Assembly: GCA_905215555.1 (NCBI GenBank)
Contig: CAJMQU010000018.1
Coordinates: forward strand, 1 to 64,000
From: an uncultured bacterium
Lineage (GTDB): Bacteria > Bacteroidota > Bacteroidia > Bacteroidales > Bacteroidaceae
Reading direction: 5' to 3'
Length of the DNA stretch: 64,000 nucleotides
The notes beneath the pieces are model-generated. The model was not told the origin of the DNA. It did not search any database and saw nothing but the letters and a program-made list of their open reading frames with translations. Of the stretch, positions 7,314 through 16,697 are shown piece by piece. Position 1 is the first letter of the stretch; every line of letters starts with the position of its first letter. Made by a program: the position numbers and the translations under genes.

Positions 7314-10300
7314 CTATTTGTACTCTTCCCACGACTTAATCGCGATATCATCCACACTCATCGTACAGAAAGCATTGATGAAAGCACTTGCCAGACGTGC
7401 ATTCGTAATCAGCGGCACATTGAGGTCAATGGCGGCACGGCGTATTTTGTAACCGTTGTCCAACTCGCCTGCGGTAAGGTTCTTTGGAATATTCACTACC
7501 ATGTCAATCTCCTTGTTGTGCAGCATATCCAGTGCCTGCGGATGATTTTCCGGTTCGCTGGGCCAGTAGACGCGGGTGTTCTCCACTCCGTTCTCCGTGA
7601 GGAATCTGCTGGAACCGCCTGTGGCGAAAATCTTGTATCCCTTCTTCTGCAACATACGGGCGGCAGAAAGCATATCTACTTTCTGTTTCGGCGTACCCGT
7701 AGAAAGAAGAATATTCTTCTTCGGGATGCGGTAACCAACGGAGAGCATGGCTTTCAGCACGGCACACGAAGTATCGCTTCCGATGCAGCCGACTTCTCCC
7801 GTAGAAGCCATGTCCACACCCAGCACCGGGTCTGCCTTTTGCAGGCGGTTGAAGGAGAACTGACTGGCCTTGATGCCCACATAATCGAGTTCAAACAGGT
7901 TCTTGTTCGGTTTCTCCACCGGAAGCCCCAGCATGACTCTCGTAGCCAGCTCAATCAGGTTTATCTTCAACACTTTGCTGACGAACGGGAAACTACGCGA
8001 AGCACGCAAGTTGCACTCAATCACCTTGATGTCATTCTCACGGGCCAGATACTGGATATTGAACGGGCCGGAGATATTCAGCTCCCGCGCAATCTCACGA
8101 CTGATGCGCTTGATGCGGCGGACAGTCTCCACGTATAATTTCTGTGGCGGAAACTGGATGGTTGCATCGCCGGAGTGTACACCGGCAAACTCAATATGCT
8201 CGGAGATGGCATAAGCCACAATTTCACCGTCCTGCGCCACTGCATCCATTTCCACCTCTTTGGCATGTTCGATGAACTGGCTGACAACAACCGGATGTCT
8301 CTTCGATACATTGGCCGCAAGCTGGAGGAAACGTTCCAGTTCTTCCTGATTGGAGCAGACATTCATCGCCGCACCGGAAAGCACATAAGACGGACGTACC
8401 AATACCGGGAAACCGACTTCTTCCACAAATTCGTTGATATCGTCCATGCTCGTAAGTTCGCGCCAACGGGGCTGGTCTACGCCGATACGGTCCAGCATGG
8501 CGGAGAACTTCTCACGGTCTTCGGCATTGTCGATGCTCTTGGCGGAAGTTCCGAGGATGGGCACATTCTGTGCGTCCAGACGCAAGGCAAGGTTGTTCGG
8601 TATCTGACCGCCCGTAGACACGATGACCCCATGCGGATTTTCCAGTTCGAGGATATCCATCACACGTTCAAAGGTGAGCTCATCAAAGTAGAGGCGGTCG
8701 CACATATCGTAGTCCGTAGATACGGTTTCGGGGTTATAGTTAATCATGACGCTGCGATACCCCTCCTTGCGGATGGTATTCAACGCCTGTACGCCACACC
8801 AATCAAACTCCACCGAAGACCCGATACGGTAAGCACCCGAACCGAGCACAACGATAGATTTGCGATCGCCCAAATAACGGACATCGTTGGCAACGCCGCT
8901 ATACGTCAGGTACAGATAATTGGTCTGTGCAGGGTACTCTGCCGCAAGGGTGTCTATTTGCTTCACTACAGGAAGGATGCCAACGCTCTTGCGATGGTTG
9001 CGCACGTAGAGAATGCCGTCTTCCATATCTCCCTCGTAACCGATGGCACGGGCAATCTGGAAGTCGGAGAACCCTTGTACTTTGGCCTTTTTCAGCAACT
9101 CCAGAGGCAGTTCTGCAATCTGTTTGTGATTCCTGCTCCACTGCTCCAGTTCCTTACTGGTATCCATGATGTTCATCAGCTTCTGTAGGAACCATTTGTC
9201 AATCTTCGTCAGTTCGTGCACCTGGTCTACGGTGTATCCGGCACGGAAAGCCTTGGAAATGACAAAAATGCGCTTGTCCGTCGGTTCGCGCAACGCCTTA
9301 TCTATATCGGAAATGACAAGTTCCTTATTCTCCACGAAACCATGCATGCCCTGCCCGATCATTCTCAAACCTTTCTGAATGGCTTCTTCAAAGGTGCGCC
9401 CGATAGCCATCACCTCGCCTACGGACTTCATCGAAGAACCAAGTTCCTTGTCCACTCCGTGAAACTTACCCAAGTCCCAACGGGGAATTTTGCAGACCAC
9501 ATAGTCCAGCGCAGGCTCAAAGAAAGCGCTCGTGGTTTTCGTCACGGAGTTCTTCAGGTCGAACAGACCATAACCGAGTCCGAGCTTGGCGGCAACAAAG
9601 GCAAGCGGATAACCCGTAGCTTTGGAAGCCAAAGCCGAAGAACGGCTCAAACGAGCATTCACCTCAATCACCCGGTAGTCTTCACTTTCGGGGTCGTAGG
9701 CATACTGAACATTACACTCTCCCACAATACCTATGTGACGGATGATGCGGATGGCCAGTTCGCGCAGTTTATGATAATCGGTATTCGAAAGCGTCTGTGA
9801 GGGGGCGATAACGATGGACTCTCCCGTATGGATGCCCAGCGGGTCGAAGTTTTCCATGTTGCAGACGGTGATACAATTGTCAAAACGGTCGCGCACCACC
9901 TCGTACTCCACTTCTTTCCAGCCACGCAATGATTTTTCAACGAGCACCTGCGGAGAGAAGGAGAAGGCTTTCTCAACCAGCACATTCAACTCCTCCTCAT
10001 TGTCACAGAAACCGGAACCCAGCCCGCCAAGTGCATAGGCAGCACGGACAATGACCGGATACCCCAACTCAGCGGCAGCACGGCGGGCATCAGCAGCATT
10101 TTCCACCGCTTCACTTTGGATGGTCTTTACATCAATCTGATTGAGTTTCTGAACAAAGATTTCGCGATCTTCCGTGTCGATAATGGCCTGTACGGGAGTG
10201 CCAAGCACTTTCACACCATATTTTTCGAAGACTCCTTCTTTATAAAGAGCGACCCCGCAATTCAGCGCAGTCTGTCCGCCGAACGCAAGCATGACGCCAT

Positions 10301-10547
10301 CTGGTTTCTCTTTCGCAATGACTTTTTCCACGAAATACGGAGTGACGGGCAGGAAATAAATCTGGTCGGCAACGCCTTCAGAAGTCTGCACTGTGGCTAT
10401 ATTGGGGTTGATAAGGACGGTATGAATACCTTCCTCTTTCAACGCTTTGAGCGCCTGGCTGCCGGAGTAATCGAACTCACCCGCCTCACCGATCTTCAGT
10501 GCGCCGGAACCGAGCAACAGGACTTTCTTTATATTGTTTTCTTTCAT
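7314..10547 (-). CDS. carB: carbamoyl-phosphate synthase large subunit
   Basis: A 1077-residue synthetase with the full two-copy layout: ATP-grasp half 1 (about 1-400), oligomerisation region (about 400-550), ATP-grasp half 2 (about 555-935, beginning VVLGSGAYRIGSSVEFDWCG) and a C-terminal MGS-like regulatory domain (about 940-1077). It makes carbamoyl phosphate from bicarbonate, ATP and ammonia passed from CarA. Several motifs, including NPNIATVQTS, YFLPVTP, GGLGSGF and ECNVQYAYDPES, read more like animal CAD than E. coli CarB. It is the last gene of its minus-strand set; a 120-bp gap with inverted repeats separates it from carA. Confidence 0.98.
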   Translation of the reverse strand: MKENNIKKVLLLGSGALKIGEAGEFDYSGSQALKALKEEGIHTVLINPNIATVQTSEGVADQIYFLPVTPYFVEKVIAKEKPDGVMLAFGGQTALNCGVALYKEGVFEKYGVKVLGTPVQAIIDTEDREIFVQKLNQIDVKTIQSEAVENAADARRAAAELGYPVIVRAAYALGGLGSGFCDNEEELNVLVEKAFSFSPQVLVEKSLRGWKEVEYEVVRDRFDNCITVCNMENFDPLGIHTGESIVIAPSQTLSNTDYHKLRELAIRIIRHIGIVGECNVQYAYDPESEDYRVIEVNARLSRSSALASKATGYPLAFVAAKLGLGYGLFDLKNSVTKTTSAFFEPALDYVVCKIPRWDLGKFHGVDKELGSSMKSVGEVMAIGRTFEEAIQKGLRMIGQGMHGFVENKELVISDIDKALREPTDKRIFVISKAFRAGYTVDQVHELTKIDKWFLQKLMNIMDTSKELEQWSRNHKQIAELPLELLKKAKVQGFSDFQIARAIGYEGDMEDGILYVRNHRKSVGILPVVKQIDTLAAEYPAQTNYLYLTYSGVANDVRYLGDRKSIVVLGSGAYRIGSSVEFDWCGVQALNTIRKEGYRSVMINYNPETVSTDYDMCDRLYFDELTFERVMDILELENPHGVIVSTGGQIPNNLALRLDAQNVPILGTSAKSIDNAEDREKFSAMLDRIGVDQPRWRELTSMDDINEFVEEVGFPVLVRPSYVLSGAAMNVCSNQEELERFLQLAANVSKRHPVVVSQFIEHAKEVEMDAVAQDGEIVAYAISEHIEFAGVHSGDATIQFPPQKLYVETVRRIKRISREIARELNISGPFNIQYLARENDIKVIECNLRASRSFPFVSKVLKINLIELATRVMLGLPVEKPNKNLFELDYVGIKASQFSFNRLQKADPVLGVDMASTGEVGCIGSDTSCAVLKAMLSVGYRIPKKNILLSTGTPKQKVDMLSAARMLQKKGYKIFATGGSSRFLTENGVENTRVYWPSEPENHPQALDMLHNKEIDMVVNIPKNLTAGELDNGYKIRRAAIDLNVPLITNARLASAFINAFCTMSVDDIAIKSWEEYK

Positions 10548-10559
10548 TGTCTTTTATTT

Positions 10560-10676
10560 TTTAGCTGACAAGGAGACAAGTTGACAAGGGAAAAAAGGGA
10601 CAAATGAAGAATGCCCTTTTATGCCGCAAGGAGAACCTGTATCCTGTTTCCTCATCAACTCGTCAACTTATAATAG
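10560..10676. repeat. GTTGACAAGG-type palindromic element between carA and carB
   Basis: GCTGACAAGGAGACAAG and TTGACAAGGG near 10564-10590 face an inverted partner CATCAACTCGTCAACTTATAA at 10653-10673. The inverted arm includes the TAA stop of carA. Related sequence lies at 41530-41601 and 45958-45985, and inside asnB (24684-24713) and gltB (about 21614-21710). Confidence 0.6.
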
Positions 10677-11744
10677 TTTCACAAACTCATCAAACAAGAA
10701 TTCCGTATCCGTCGGGCCACTGGCGGCTTCCGGGTGGAACTGTGCGGAGAACCAGGGATTCCGTTTGTGCCTGATGCCTTCGTTGGAACCATCGTTCATA
10801 TTGACGAACAGCGGTTCCCAGTCCTCGGTCAGCGTGTTGTTGTCCACTGCATAACCGTGGTTCTGCGAGGTGATGAAACAACGCTCCGTGCCCACCATAC
10901 GCACCGGTTGGTTGTGGCTGCGATGACCATACTTCAGTTTATAAATTTTTGCTCCGCCCGCTTTGCCCAGCAACTGGTTTCCCATGCAGATACCGAAGAT
11001 GGGCAACTTCCCGTTTGCCATCACCTTGCGGATATTCTGCACGGCGACATCACACGTATCCGGATCGCCCGGGCCGTTACTGATGAAAAGCCCGTCGAAC
11101 TCCAGTCCGTTGTAATCATAGTCCCAGGGCACGCGGATGACTTCCACATCCCGTTTCAGCAAGCAACGGATGATGTTTGTCTTCACACCGCAATCCACCA
11201 GCACCACTTTCTTCTTGTCCGCCCCTTCATTGTAGCGGATCACCTCTTTGCAACTCACTTTATCCACATAGTTCACTCCAGCATAAACGGCTTCAGGCGC
11301 GCTTTCCGGCTCGTCATCGAAAACAATCTTGCCCATCATCACACCATGCTCGCGCAACACCTTCGTCAGTTCGCGCGTGTCGATGCCCGTGATGCCCGGC
11401 ACTTGTTCACGTTTCAGCCATTCGCTAAGGCTCTCCACCGCATTCCAGTGGCTGAAGTCTTCCGAATAATCGCTTACGATGATGGCCTCCGCATGGATGC
11501 GTTCACTCTCCATGAAGGTAGCCAAGCCGTTTGATTCGATGGTGAAAGGCGGCACACCATAGTTGCCCACCAACGGATAAGTGAGCGTCATCAACTGTCC
11601 GGCATACGAGGGGTCTGTCAGGCTTTCGGGATAACCCGTCATAGCTGTGTTGAAAACCACCTCTCCCGCTACCGGCTTTTCGTAGCCAAACGACTTGCCG
11701 TGGAAGCGGCTCCCGTCGTCGAGGATAAGAGTTACATTTCTCAT
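10668..11744 (-). CDS. carA: carbamoyl-phosphate synthase small subunit (glutamine amidotransferase)
   Basis: A 358-residue class I amidotransferase that hydrolyses glutamine and passes ammonia to CarB. The N-terminal CPSase domain spans about 1-150. The amidotransferase domain has nucleophile Cys253 in FGICMGNQLLG and the His/Glu pair in QFHPEAASGPTDTEFLFDEF. Asn replaces the His found after GICLG in E. coli. NGPGDP is the oxyanion loop. The start lies 2 bp after the purF stop, so the two are very likely co-transcribed and coupled. Its stop codon lies inside a short palindromic element. Confidence 0.97.
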   Translation of the reverse strand: MRNVTLILDDGSRFHGKSFGYEKPVAGEVVFNTAMTGYPESLTDPSYAGQLMTLTYPLVGNYGVPPFTIESNGLATFMESERIHAEAIIVSDYSEDFSHWNAVESLSEWLKREQVPGITGIDTRELTKVLREHGVMMGKIVFDDEPESAPEAVYAGVNYVDKVSCKEVIRYNEGADKKKVVLVDCGVKTNIIRCLLKRDVEVIRVPWDYDYNGLEFDGLFISNGPGDPDTCDVAVQNIRKVMANGKLPIFGICMGNQLLGKAGGAKIYKLKYGHRSHNQPVRMVGTERCFITSQNHGYAVDNNTLTEDWEPLFVNMNDGSNEGIRHKRNPWFSAQFHPEAASGPTDTEFLFDEFVKLL

Positions 11745-11746
11745 AT

Positions 11747-13630
11747 TTAAAATTGATAGACTTGTTCTATATAATCAATAAATGCATTATTCAGCAGCCT
11801 CACCCCGCCCGGCGTGGGATAATCACCACTGAAGTACCAGTCGCCCGGATGCTTGGGACATGCTTCGTGCAGTCCCTGCAAAGGCTGGTACACAATTTCC
11901 ACTTTCGCTTTCGTTCCGGCAGGCGTCAGCAGTTCCACCATCTTGGCAGAGATTTCCTCATCGGTGAAGGGGGCATAGATTTCCTTCACGTAGTTCACCA
12001 TCTGTTCCTTCGGCATTCCCACCTGGTCTTTCGACTTACGGTAGGCAGCGGCAATCACATCTTTCATATCCCGGTCCTTCAGCAGTTCTATGGCAGCCTT
12101 GAAGGCAATGAATTCGCTCATTTTCGCCATGTCGATGCCATAGTAGTCAGGATAGCGCACCTGCGGAGAAGAAGATACAATCACAATCTTCTTCGGATTC
12201 AGTCGGTCGAGGATGCCGATGATGCTTTGTTTCAGCGTTGTTCCGCGCACAATACTGTCATCAATGATTACGAGGTTGTCCACATCCGGTACAAGACTTC
12301 CGTAAGTGATGTCATACACGTGCGCAGCCAGGTCGTTCCGGCTGTTTCCCTCAGCGATGAATGTGCGGAGCTTGATATCCTTGACAGCTACCTTCTCACT
12401 GCGGATGCGGCGGGAAAGTATCTGTTCCAATTCTTCCAGATTAGGGTTATGCCCCAGTGCGGCTATCTGCCGCACTTTCTCTTCATTCAGGTAATCATCC
12501 AGTCCCTGAAGCATGCCGTAGAAGGCAACCTCCGCCGTGTTCGGAATGAATGAGAAGACGGTATGGTCCACATCGTTATTGATGGCTTTCAAGATGTTGG
12601 GCACCAGTTTCTCACCCAGCAGTTTGCGTTCCTTGTAGATATCCACATCACTGCCCCGGGAGAAATAGATACGCTCGAAAGAACAAGGTTTCAGTTCGCG
12701 CACCTTGTTTATTTGTGTGGTACGCAACCTGCCCGCCTTGTTTATCAGCAATGCCTGTCCCGGCATCAGCTCCCTAACGCTGGCAGCCGGCACATTGAGA
12801 GCCGTCTGTATCACAGGGCGCTCACTGGCAAGCACCGCTATCTCTTCATCCTGATACCAGAATGCCGGACGTATGCCCCACGGGTCGCGCACGGCAAAAG
12901 TCTCACCGCTTCCGGTCAGCCCGCATATCACATAACCTCCGTCCCACTCTTTGCTTGAGGTGCGGAGCACGTTTGCCAGGTCGATGTGGTCTTCAATATA
13001 ATGGGTCACCCCCATGCCCGTCAGTCCCTCCGCTTCGGCAAGGTTAAAGAGGCGCTCCACTTCGCGGTCGAGGCGATGGCCTACCTGTTCCAGCATGATG
13101 TAGGTATCGGCATACTTGCGCGGATGCTGGCCTATGGCGGTGATGCGGGCAAAAATCTCGTCCACGTTCGTCATATTGAAGTTGCCGCAAAGGGCAAGGT
13201 TCTTCGCCCGCCAGTTGTTCCGTCTGAGGAAAGGGTGCACATAAGAGATGCCGCTTTTTCCGGTAGTGGAATAGCGCAGGTGCCCCATATAAACCTCACC
13301 GGCAAAGGGCAGCACACTCTTAGCGTATTCCGCATCGTGCAATTGTTCTTTTGTCAGGTCTTTGAAGTTGCTTTGCACCGTATCGAATATTTCGGTAATG
13401 GCGCCCGAACCGAGTGCACGCTCGCGGAACATGTATTCTTCACCGGGATTGGCTTCCAGCTTTACGCAAGCCAGCCCGGCACCTTCCTGTCCGCGGTTAT
13501 GCTGTTTCTCCATCAGCAGATAGAGTTTGTTCAAACCGTACATCCATGTGCCATACTTCTGTTCGTAGTATTCCAAAGGTTTCAACAGGCGTATCATGGC
13601 GACGCCACATTCATGCTTCAGTTCTTCCAT
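11747..13630 (-). CDS. purF: amidophosphoribosyltransferase (PurF-type), long form
   Basis: A 627-residue Ntn-type glutamine amidotransferase fused to a phosphoribosyltransferase, expected to make 5-phosphoribosylamine for purine synthesis. The likely mature N-terminus is Cys8 (HECGVAMIRL), implying a 7-residue propeptide. NRGQEGAGLA is the class II glutamine motif. The PRPP loop VIIDDSIVRGTTLKQS lies at about 455-470. The protein is some 130-150 residues longer than ordinary PurF. The extra length includes an N-terminal segment and a C-terminal region ending in DYPTPGGVRLLNNAFIDYIEQVYQF. It sits between glmS and carA rather than with purine genes, so a modified role cannot be excluded. Confidence 0.85.
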   Translation of the reverse strand: MEELKHECGVAMIRLLKPLEYYEQKYGTWMYGLNKLYLLMEKQHNRGQEGAGLACVKLEANPGEEYMFRERALGSGAITEIFDTVQSNFKDLTKEQLHDAEYAKSVLPFAGEVYMGHLRYSTTGKSGISYVHPFLRRNNWRAKNLALCGNFNMTNVDEIFARITAIGQHPRKYADTYIMLEQVGHRLDREVERLFNLAEAEGLTGMGVTHYIEDHIDLANVLRTSSKEWDGGYVICGLTGSGETFAVRDPWGIRPAFWYQDEEIAVLASERPVIQTALNVPAASVRELMPGQALLINKAGRLRTTQINKVRELKPCSFERIYFSRGSDVDIYKERKLLGEKLVPNILKAINNDVDHTVFSFIPNTAEVAFYGMLQGLDDYLNEEKVRQIAALGHNPNLEELEQILSRRIRSEKVAVKDIKLRTFIAEGNSRNDLAAHVYDITYGSLVPDVDNLVIIDDSIVRGTTLKQSIIGILDRLNPKKIVIVSSSPQVRYPDYYGIDMAKMSEFIAFKAAIELLKDRDMKDVIAAAYRKSKDQVGMPKEQMVNYVKEIYAPFTDEEISAKMVELLTPAGTKAKVEIVYQPLQGLHEACPKHPGDWYFSGDYPTPGGVRLLNNAFIDYIEQVYQF

Positions 13631-13697
13631 CTTTACATTTACAATTTATCATTTACAAGGTACAATTTAAAATGTACATTTCAAATTGTGCACGACT
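13631..13697. repeat. short AT-rich repeats between glmS and purF
   Basis: Contains iterated (A)TTTACAA and ACAATTT words, the perfect 12-bp palindrome AAATGTACATTT (about 13672-13683), and an ACAATTT/AAATTGT inverted pair flanking it. No gene. Confidence 0.5.
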
Positions 13698-15542
13698 TTA
13701 TTCCACTGTTACGCTTTTAGCCAGATTACGGGGCTGATCCACATCCATGCCTTTGCACACGGCAATGTGATAAGCCAGTAACTGCAAGGGCACCGTAGTA
13801 ATCAACGGGTCGAGGCATTCAATTGTTTCCGGCAGTTCGATGCAAGTATCTGCAATCTTGCCGATGACTGTATCTCCTTTCGTCACCAGGGCAATCACTT
13901 TGCCCTTGCGGGCCTTTATCTCCTGTATATTGCTCAGCACTTTCTCATAAAGCCCGTTTTGCGTGGCAATCACCACCACAGGCATTTCAGCATCCACCAG
14001 CGCGATAGGTCCGTGCTTCATTTCGGCAGCCGGATATCCCTCGGCATGTATATAAGAGATTTCTTTCAGCTTCAACGCACCTTCCAGGGCTACAGGATAC
14101 GAATAGCCGCGCCCCAGGTAAATGAAGTTATGCGCATAGGTGAATATCTTGGAAAGCTCGGCAATGGCCTTGTTCTGTTTCAACACCTCTTTCATTTTGT
14201 CGGGGATGCGGTTCAGTTCCTGCACGATGGCAAGATATCGGCCTTCGTCTATGGTGTTCTTTTCTTTGGCCAGCGTCAGCGCCAGCATGGTGAGCACCGT
14301 CACCTGCCCCGTAAATGCTTTGGTAGATGCCACACCGATTTCAGGTCCTACGTGGATGTAAGATCCCGTATGCGTAGCCCTCGGAATGGACGAGCCGATG
14401 GCATTGCAGATGCCGTAAATGAACGCCCCGCGACTGCGCGCCAGTTCCACAGCGGCCAGTGTATCCGCAGTCTCGCCACTCTGCGAAACGGCTATCACTA
14501 CATCGCTGCTATCAATCACCGGATCGCGGTAACGGAACTCCGAAGCATACTCCACCTCCACCGGTATGCGGCAAAGGCTTTCTATCAGATGTTTTCCGAT
14601 GAGGGCAGCGTGCCAGGAAGTACCGCATGCCACAATCACGAAGCGTTTGGCCGCCAGCAGTCGCTCTTTATAATCTATCACAGCAGAAAGCACCACGTTC
14701 GTATTCTCCACATTGATGCGCCCGCGCATGCAGTCGTGAATGCAATCGGGTTGCTCGAAGATTTCCTTCAGCATGAAATGCGGATATCCGCCCTTCTCCA
14801 ACTGTCCCAGGTTCAGCGCCACCGTTTTCACTTCGTGGGGGCACTCCACATTTTTCAGGTTCACCACTTTCAGTTGTTCCCCACGACGTATCACGGCAAT
14901 CTCTTCGTCTTCCAGATACACCACCTTATCCGTATATTCCACGATAGGCGTGGCATCCGAAGCCAGAAAAAATTCATCCTCGCCAATACCCACTACCAGG
15001 GGGCTGCTTTTGCGGGCGGCAATAATCTCATCCGGATTGCCTTTGTCCAGCACGGCAATGGCATATGCGCCTATCACCTCGCGCAAGGCCAGTTGCACGG
15101 CGGTCAGCAAATCGGTGTTTTTGGATTTCTGGATGAATTCTATCAGTTGCACCAATACCTCGGTGTCTGTACTGCTTTTGAATGAATAGCCTTTGGCTTG
15201 AAGTTTTTCTTTAAGAACGGCGTAGTTTTCGATGATGCCGTTGTGGATGAGAGCGAGACGTTCGGAAGAGGAATAATGAGGATGGGCGTTAGCGGAACAA
15301 GGTTCTCCATGCGTAGCCCAACGGGTGTGGGCTATTCCGATGTTACCGGAAATATCTTTTTGAGTAACGAAAGTTTCCAGTTCCGAAACTTTACCTTTCG
15401 TTTTGTACACATTCAACTGCCGGTTATCACTGATTAATGCTACCCCTGCACTATCATATCCGCGATACTCCAATCGCTTCAATCCTTTGATAAGAATGGG
15501 GTAGGCTTTTTTTTGACCAATATAGCCTACGATTCCACACAT
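13698..15542 (-). CDS. glmS: glutamine--fructose-6-phosphate aminotransferase (isomerizing)
   Basis: A 614-residue enzyme of normal length that makes glucosamine 6-phosphate for peptidoglycan and lipopolysaccharide. It begins MCGIVGYIGQKK, so Cys1 is exposed after Met removal as the class II amidotransferase nucleophile. THGEPCSANAHPH is the glutamine-binding stretch. Two SIS domains follow (about 290-420 and 460-600; SQSGETADT is a sugar-phosphate loop), and the C-terminus DQPRNLAKSVTVE carries the isomerase Lys. It is the first gene of the minus-strand set, with a TATCTTTG box 30 bp upstream. No glmS ribozyme is visible in the short leader. Confidence 0.98.
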   Translation of the reverse strand: MCGIVGYIGQKKAYPILIKGLKRLEYRGYDSAGVALISDNRQLNVYKTKGKVSELETFVTQKDISGNIGIAHTRWATHGEPCSANAHPHYSSSERLALIHNGIIENYAVLKEKLQAKGYSFKSSTDTEVLVQLIEFIQKSKNTDLLTAVQLALREVIGAYAIAVLDKGNPDEIIAARKSSPLVVGIGEDEFFLASDATPIVEYTDKVVYLEDEEIAVIRRGEQLKVVNLKNVECPHEVKTVALNLGQLEKGGYPHFMLKEIFEQPDCIHDCMRGRINVENTNVVLSAVIDYKERLLAAKRFVIVACGTSWHAALIGKHLIESLCRIPVEVEYASEFRYRDPVIDSSDVVIAVSQSGETADTLAAVELARSRGAFIYGICNAIGSSIPRATHTGSYIHVGPEIGVASTKAFTGQVTVLTMLALTLAKEKNTIDEGRYLAIVQELNRIPDKMKEVLKQNKAIAELSKIFTYAHNFIYLGRGYSYPVALEGALKLKEISYIHAEGYPAAEMKHGPIALVDAEMPVVVIATQNGLYEKVLSNIQEIKARKGKVIALVTKGDTVIGKIADTCIELPETIECLDPLITTVPLQLLAYHIAVCKGMDVDQPRNLAKSVTVE

Positions 15543-15570
15543 AATATATTCAGTATTTGATTTTGCGTTG

Positions 15571-15578
15571 CAAAGATA
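15571..15578 (-). promoter_or_regulatory. -7 box for glmS
   Basis: Minus strand TATCTTTG, matching the Bacteroides consensus TAnnTTTG. It implies a leader of only about 20 nt before glmS. No good -33 box is visible. Confidence 0.6.
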
Positions 15579-15858
15579 AGCATTCTAAAGAACATAAAGT
15601 TAATATTTTCCCAATTTATTTATCAAAAGAATAGAAAAAAGTTATTTTTATATCAAAACGTTAACAAAAACAAACTTATTAAAGCAAAAGGCTGTTACTT
15701 GCAATTTCATATCAAGCGACGGAAATTTAGTTTTATATTGAAAGAAGATTACGGAAAATTCTTCCAATCCGACAAGGGAAACACTTTCCCGCATTACCCA
15801 ATTGCTACATTTTGCATAAGTGATGATGACTTTTCTGCCAACAACCAAATTAAATTCG
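15579..15858. other. divergent intergenic region glmS/lspA
   Basis: About 280 bp of AT-rich DNA. I see no gene with family support in it. A 73-codon open frame over 15699-15920 shows no recognisable motif and lacks a convincing start signal. Confidence 0.5.
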
Positions 15859-15866
15859 TACATTTG
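15859..15866 (+). promoter_or_regulatory. -7 box for lspA
   Basis: TACATTTG, 51 bp upstream of the lspA start. A T-rich stretch (15831-15834) lies about 24 bp further upstream as a weak -33 candidate. Confidence 0.5.
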
Positions 15867-15916
15867 AGGCGTATAAAGGAGAGAACCTACAAAAAACACT
15901 ATAATTTTACTATAAC

Positions 15917-16585
15917 ATGAAGAGGACTTTTTCTAAAGGATGGCTTTCCATTCTCATTGTATTGGGAGTTTTGATTATTGACCAAATTGTAAAAATAGAG
16001 GTTAAAACCCATATGAGCTATGGTGAGAGCATCCGTATCACTGACTGGTTTTATATTCATTTTGTAGAAAACAATGGTATGGCTTTCGGAATGCAGATAA
16101 TGCCTAAAGTTATTCAGACTGTTCTGCGCATCTTATTTTCCGGTATAATCATATGGTATATTTCCATACTTGCAAAAGCCGACTATAAGCGCGGCTATAT
16201 TGTTTGTGTTTCACTGATACTGGCCGGAGCCATTGGAAATATCATCGACAGCATATTTTATGGCGTTATTTTCAGTAAGAGTACATTCACTGAAATTGCA
16301 ACGTTTGTACCTGTGGGACATGGATATGCCGACTGGCTATATGGAAAAGTGGTAGATATGCTACACTTTCCTCTTTTTGAATTTAACTGGCCCGATTGGC
16401 TACCATTCATAGGAGGAAACCATTTCCTGTTCTTCAGCCCGGTGTTCAACATTGCAGATGCGGCTATCAGTTGCGGAATATTCATCCTGATCTTATTCTA
16501 CTCAAGAAGCTTTAATAACAGCTACCATCTGGCCAAGACCGAATTAAAAAAACTTTTAAAGAGAGACATTCCCCAAACTCATTAA
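15917..16585 (+). CDS. lspA: lipoprotein signal peptidase (signal peptidase II)
   Basis: A 222-residue inner-membrane aspartic peptidase that cleaves prolipoproteins after lipidation. It has four predicted membrane segments. Motifs in order: LIIDQIVK (Asp22), FVENNGMAFGM (50-59), GAIGNIIDSIFYG (104-116), KVVDMLHFPLF with catalytic Asp147, and FSPVFNIADAAIS with catalytic Asp181. It is longer than the E. coli enzyme (about 164 residues), mainly through the loop between GNIID and VVDM and the C-terminal tail, as in other Bacteroidetes. It is monocistronic or paired with the next gene. Confidence 0.96.
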   Translation: MKRTFSKGWLSILIVLGVLIIDQIVKIEVKTHMSYGESIRITDWFYIHFVENNGMAFGMQIMPKVIQTVLRILFSGIIIWYISILAKADYKRGYIVCVSLILAGAIGNIIDSIFYGVIFSKSTFTEIATFVPVGHGYADWLYGKVVDMLHFPLFEFNWPDWLPFIGGNHFLFFSPVFNIADAAISCGIFILILFYSRSFNNSYHLAKTELKKLLKRDIPQTH

Positions 16586-16697
16586 AAGTAACAAGATAGA
16601 CTTTTCCATATTTTATTCATTTCAGCAGTAGGGAACTTTGCACCTTTTCTTGTCTTTATAATAAAGATTTTATTTATAAACTTTAAAGAAAGACTAT

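Noticed and set aside
15543..15600. glmS ribozyme before glmS
   Set aside because: The leader predicted from the promoter box is only about 20 nt and shows no ribozyme-like structure.
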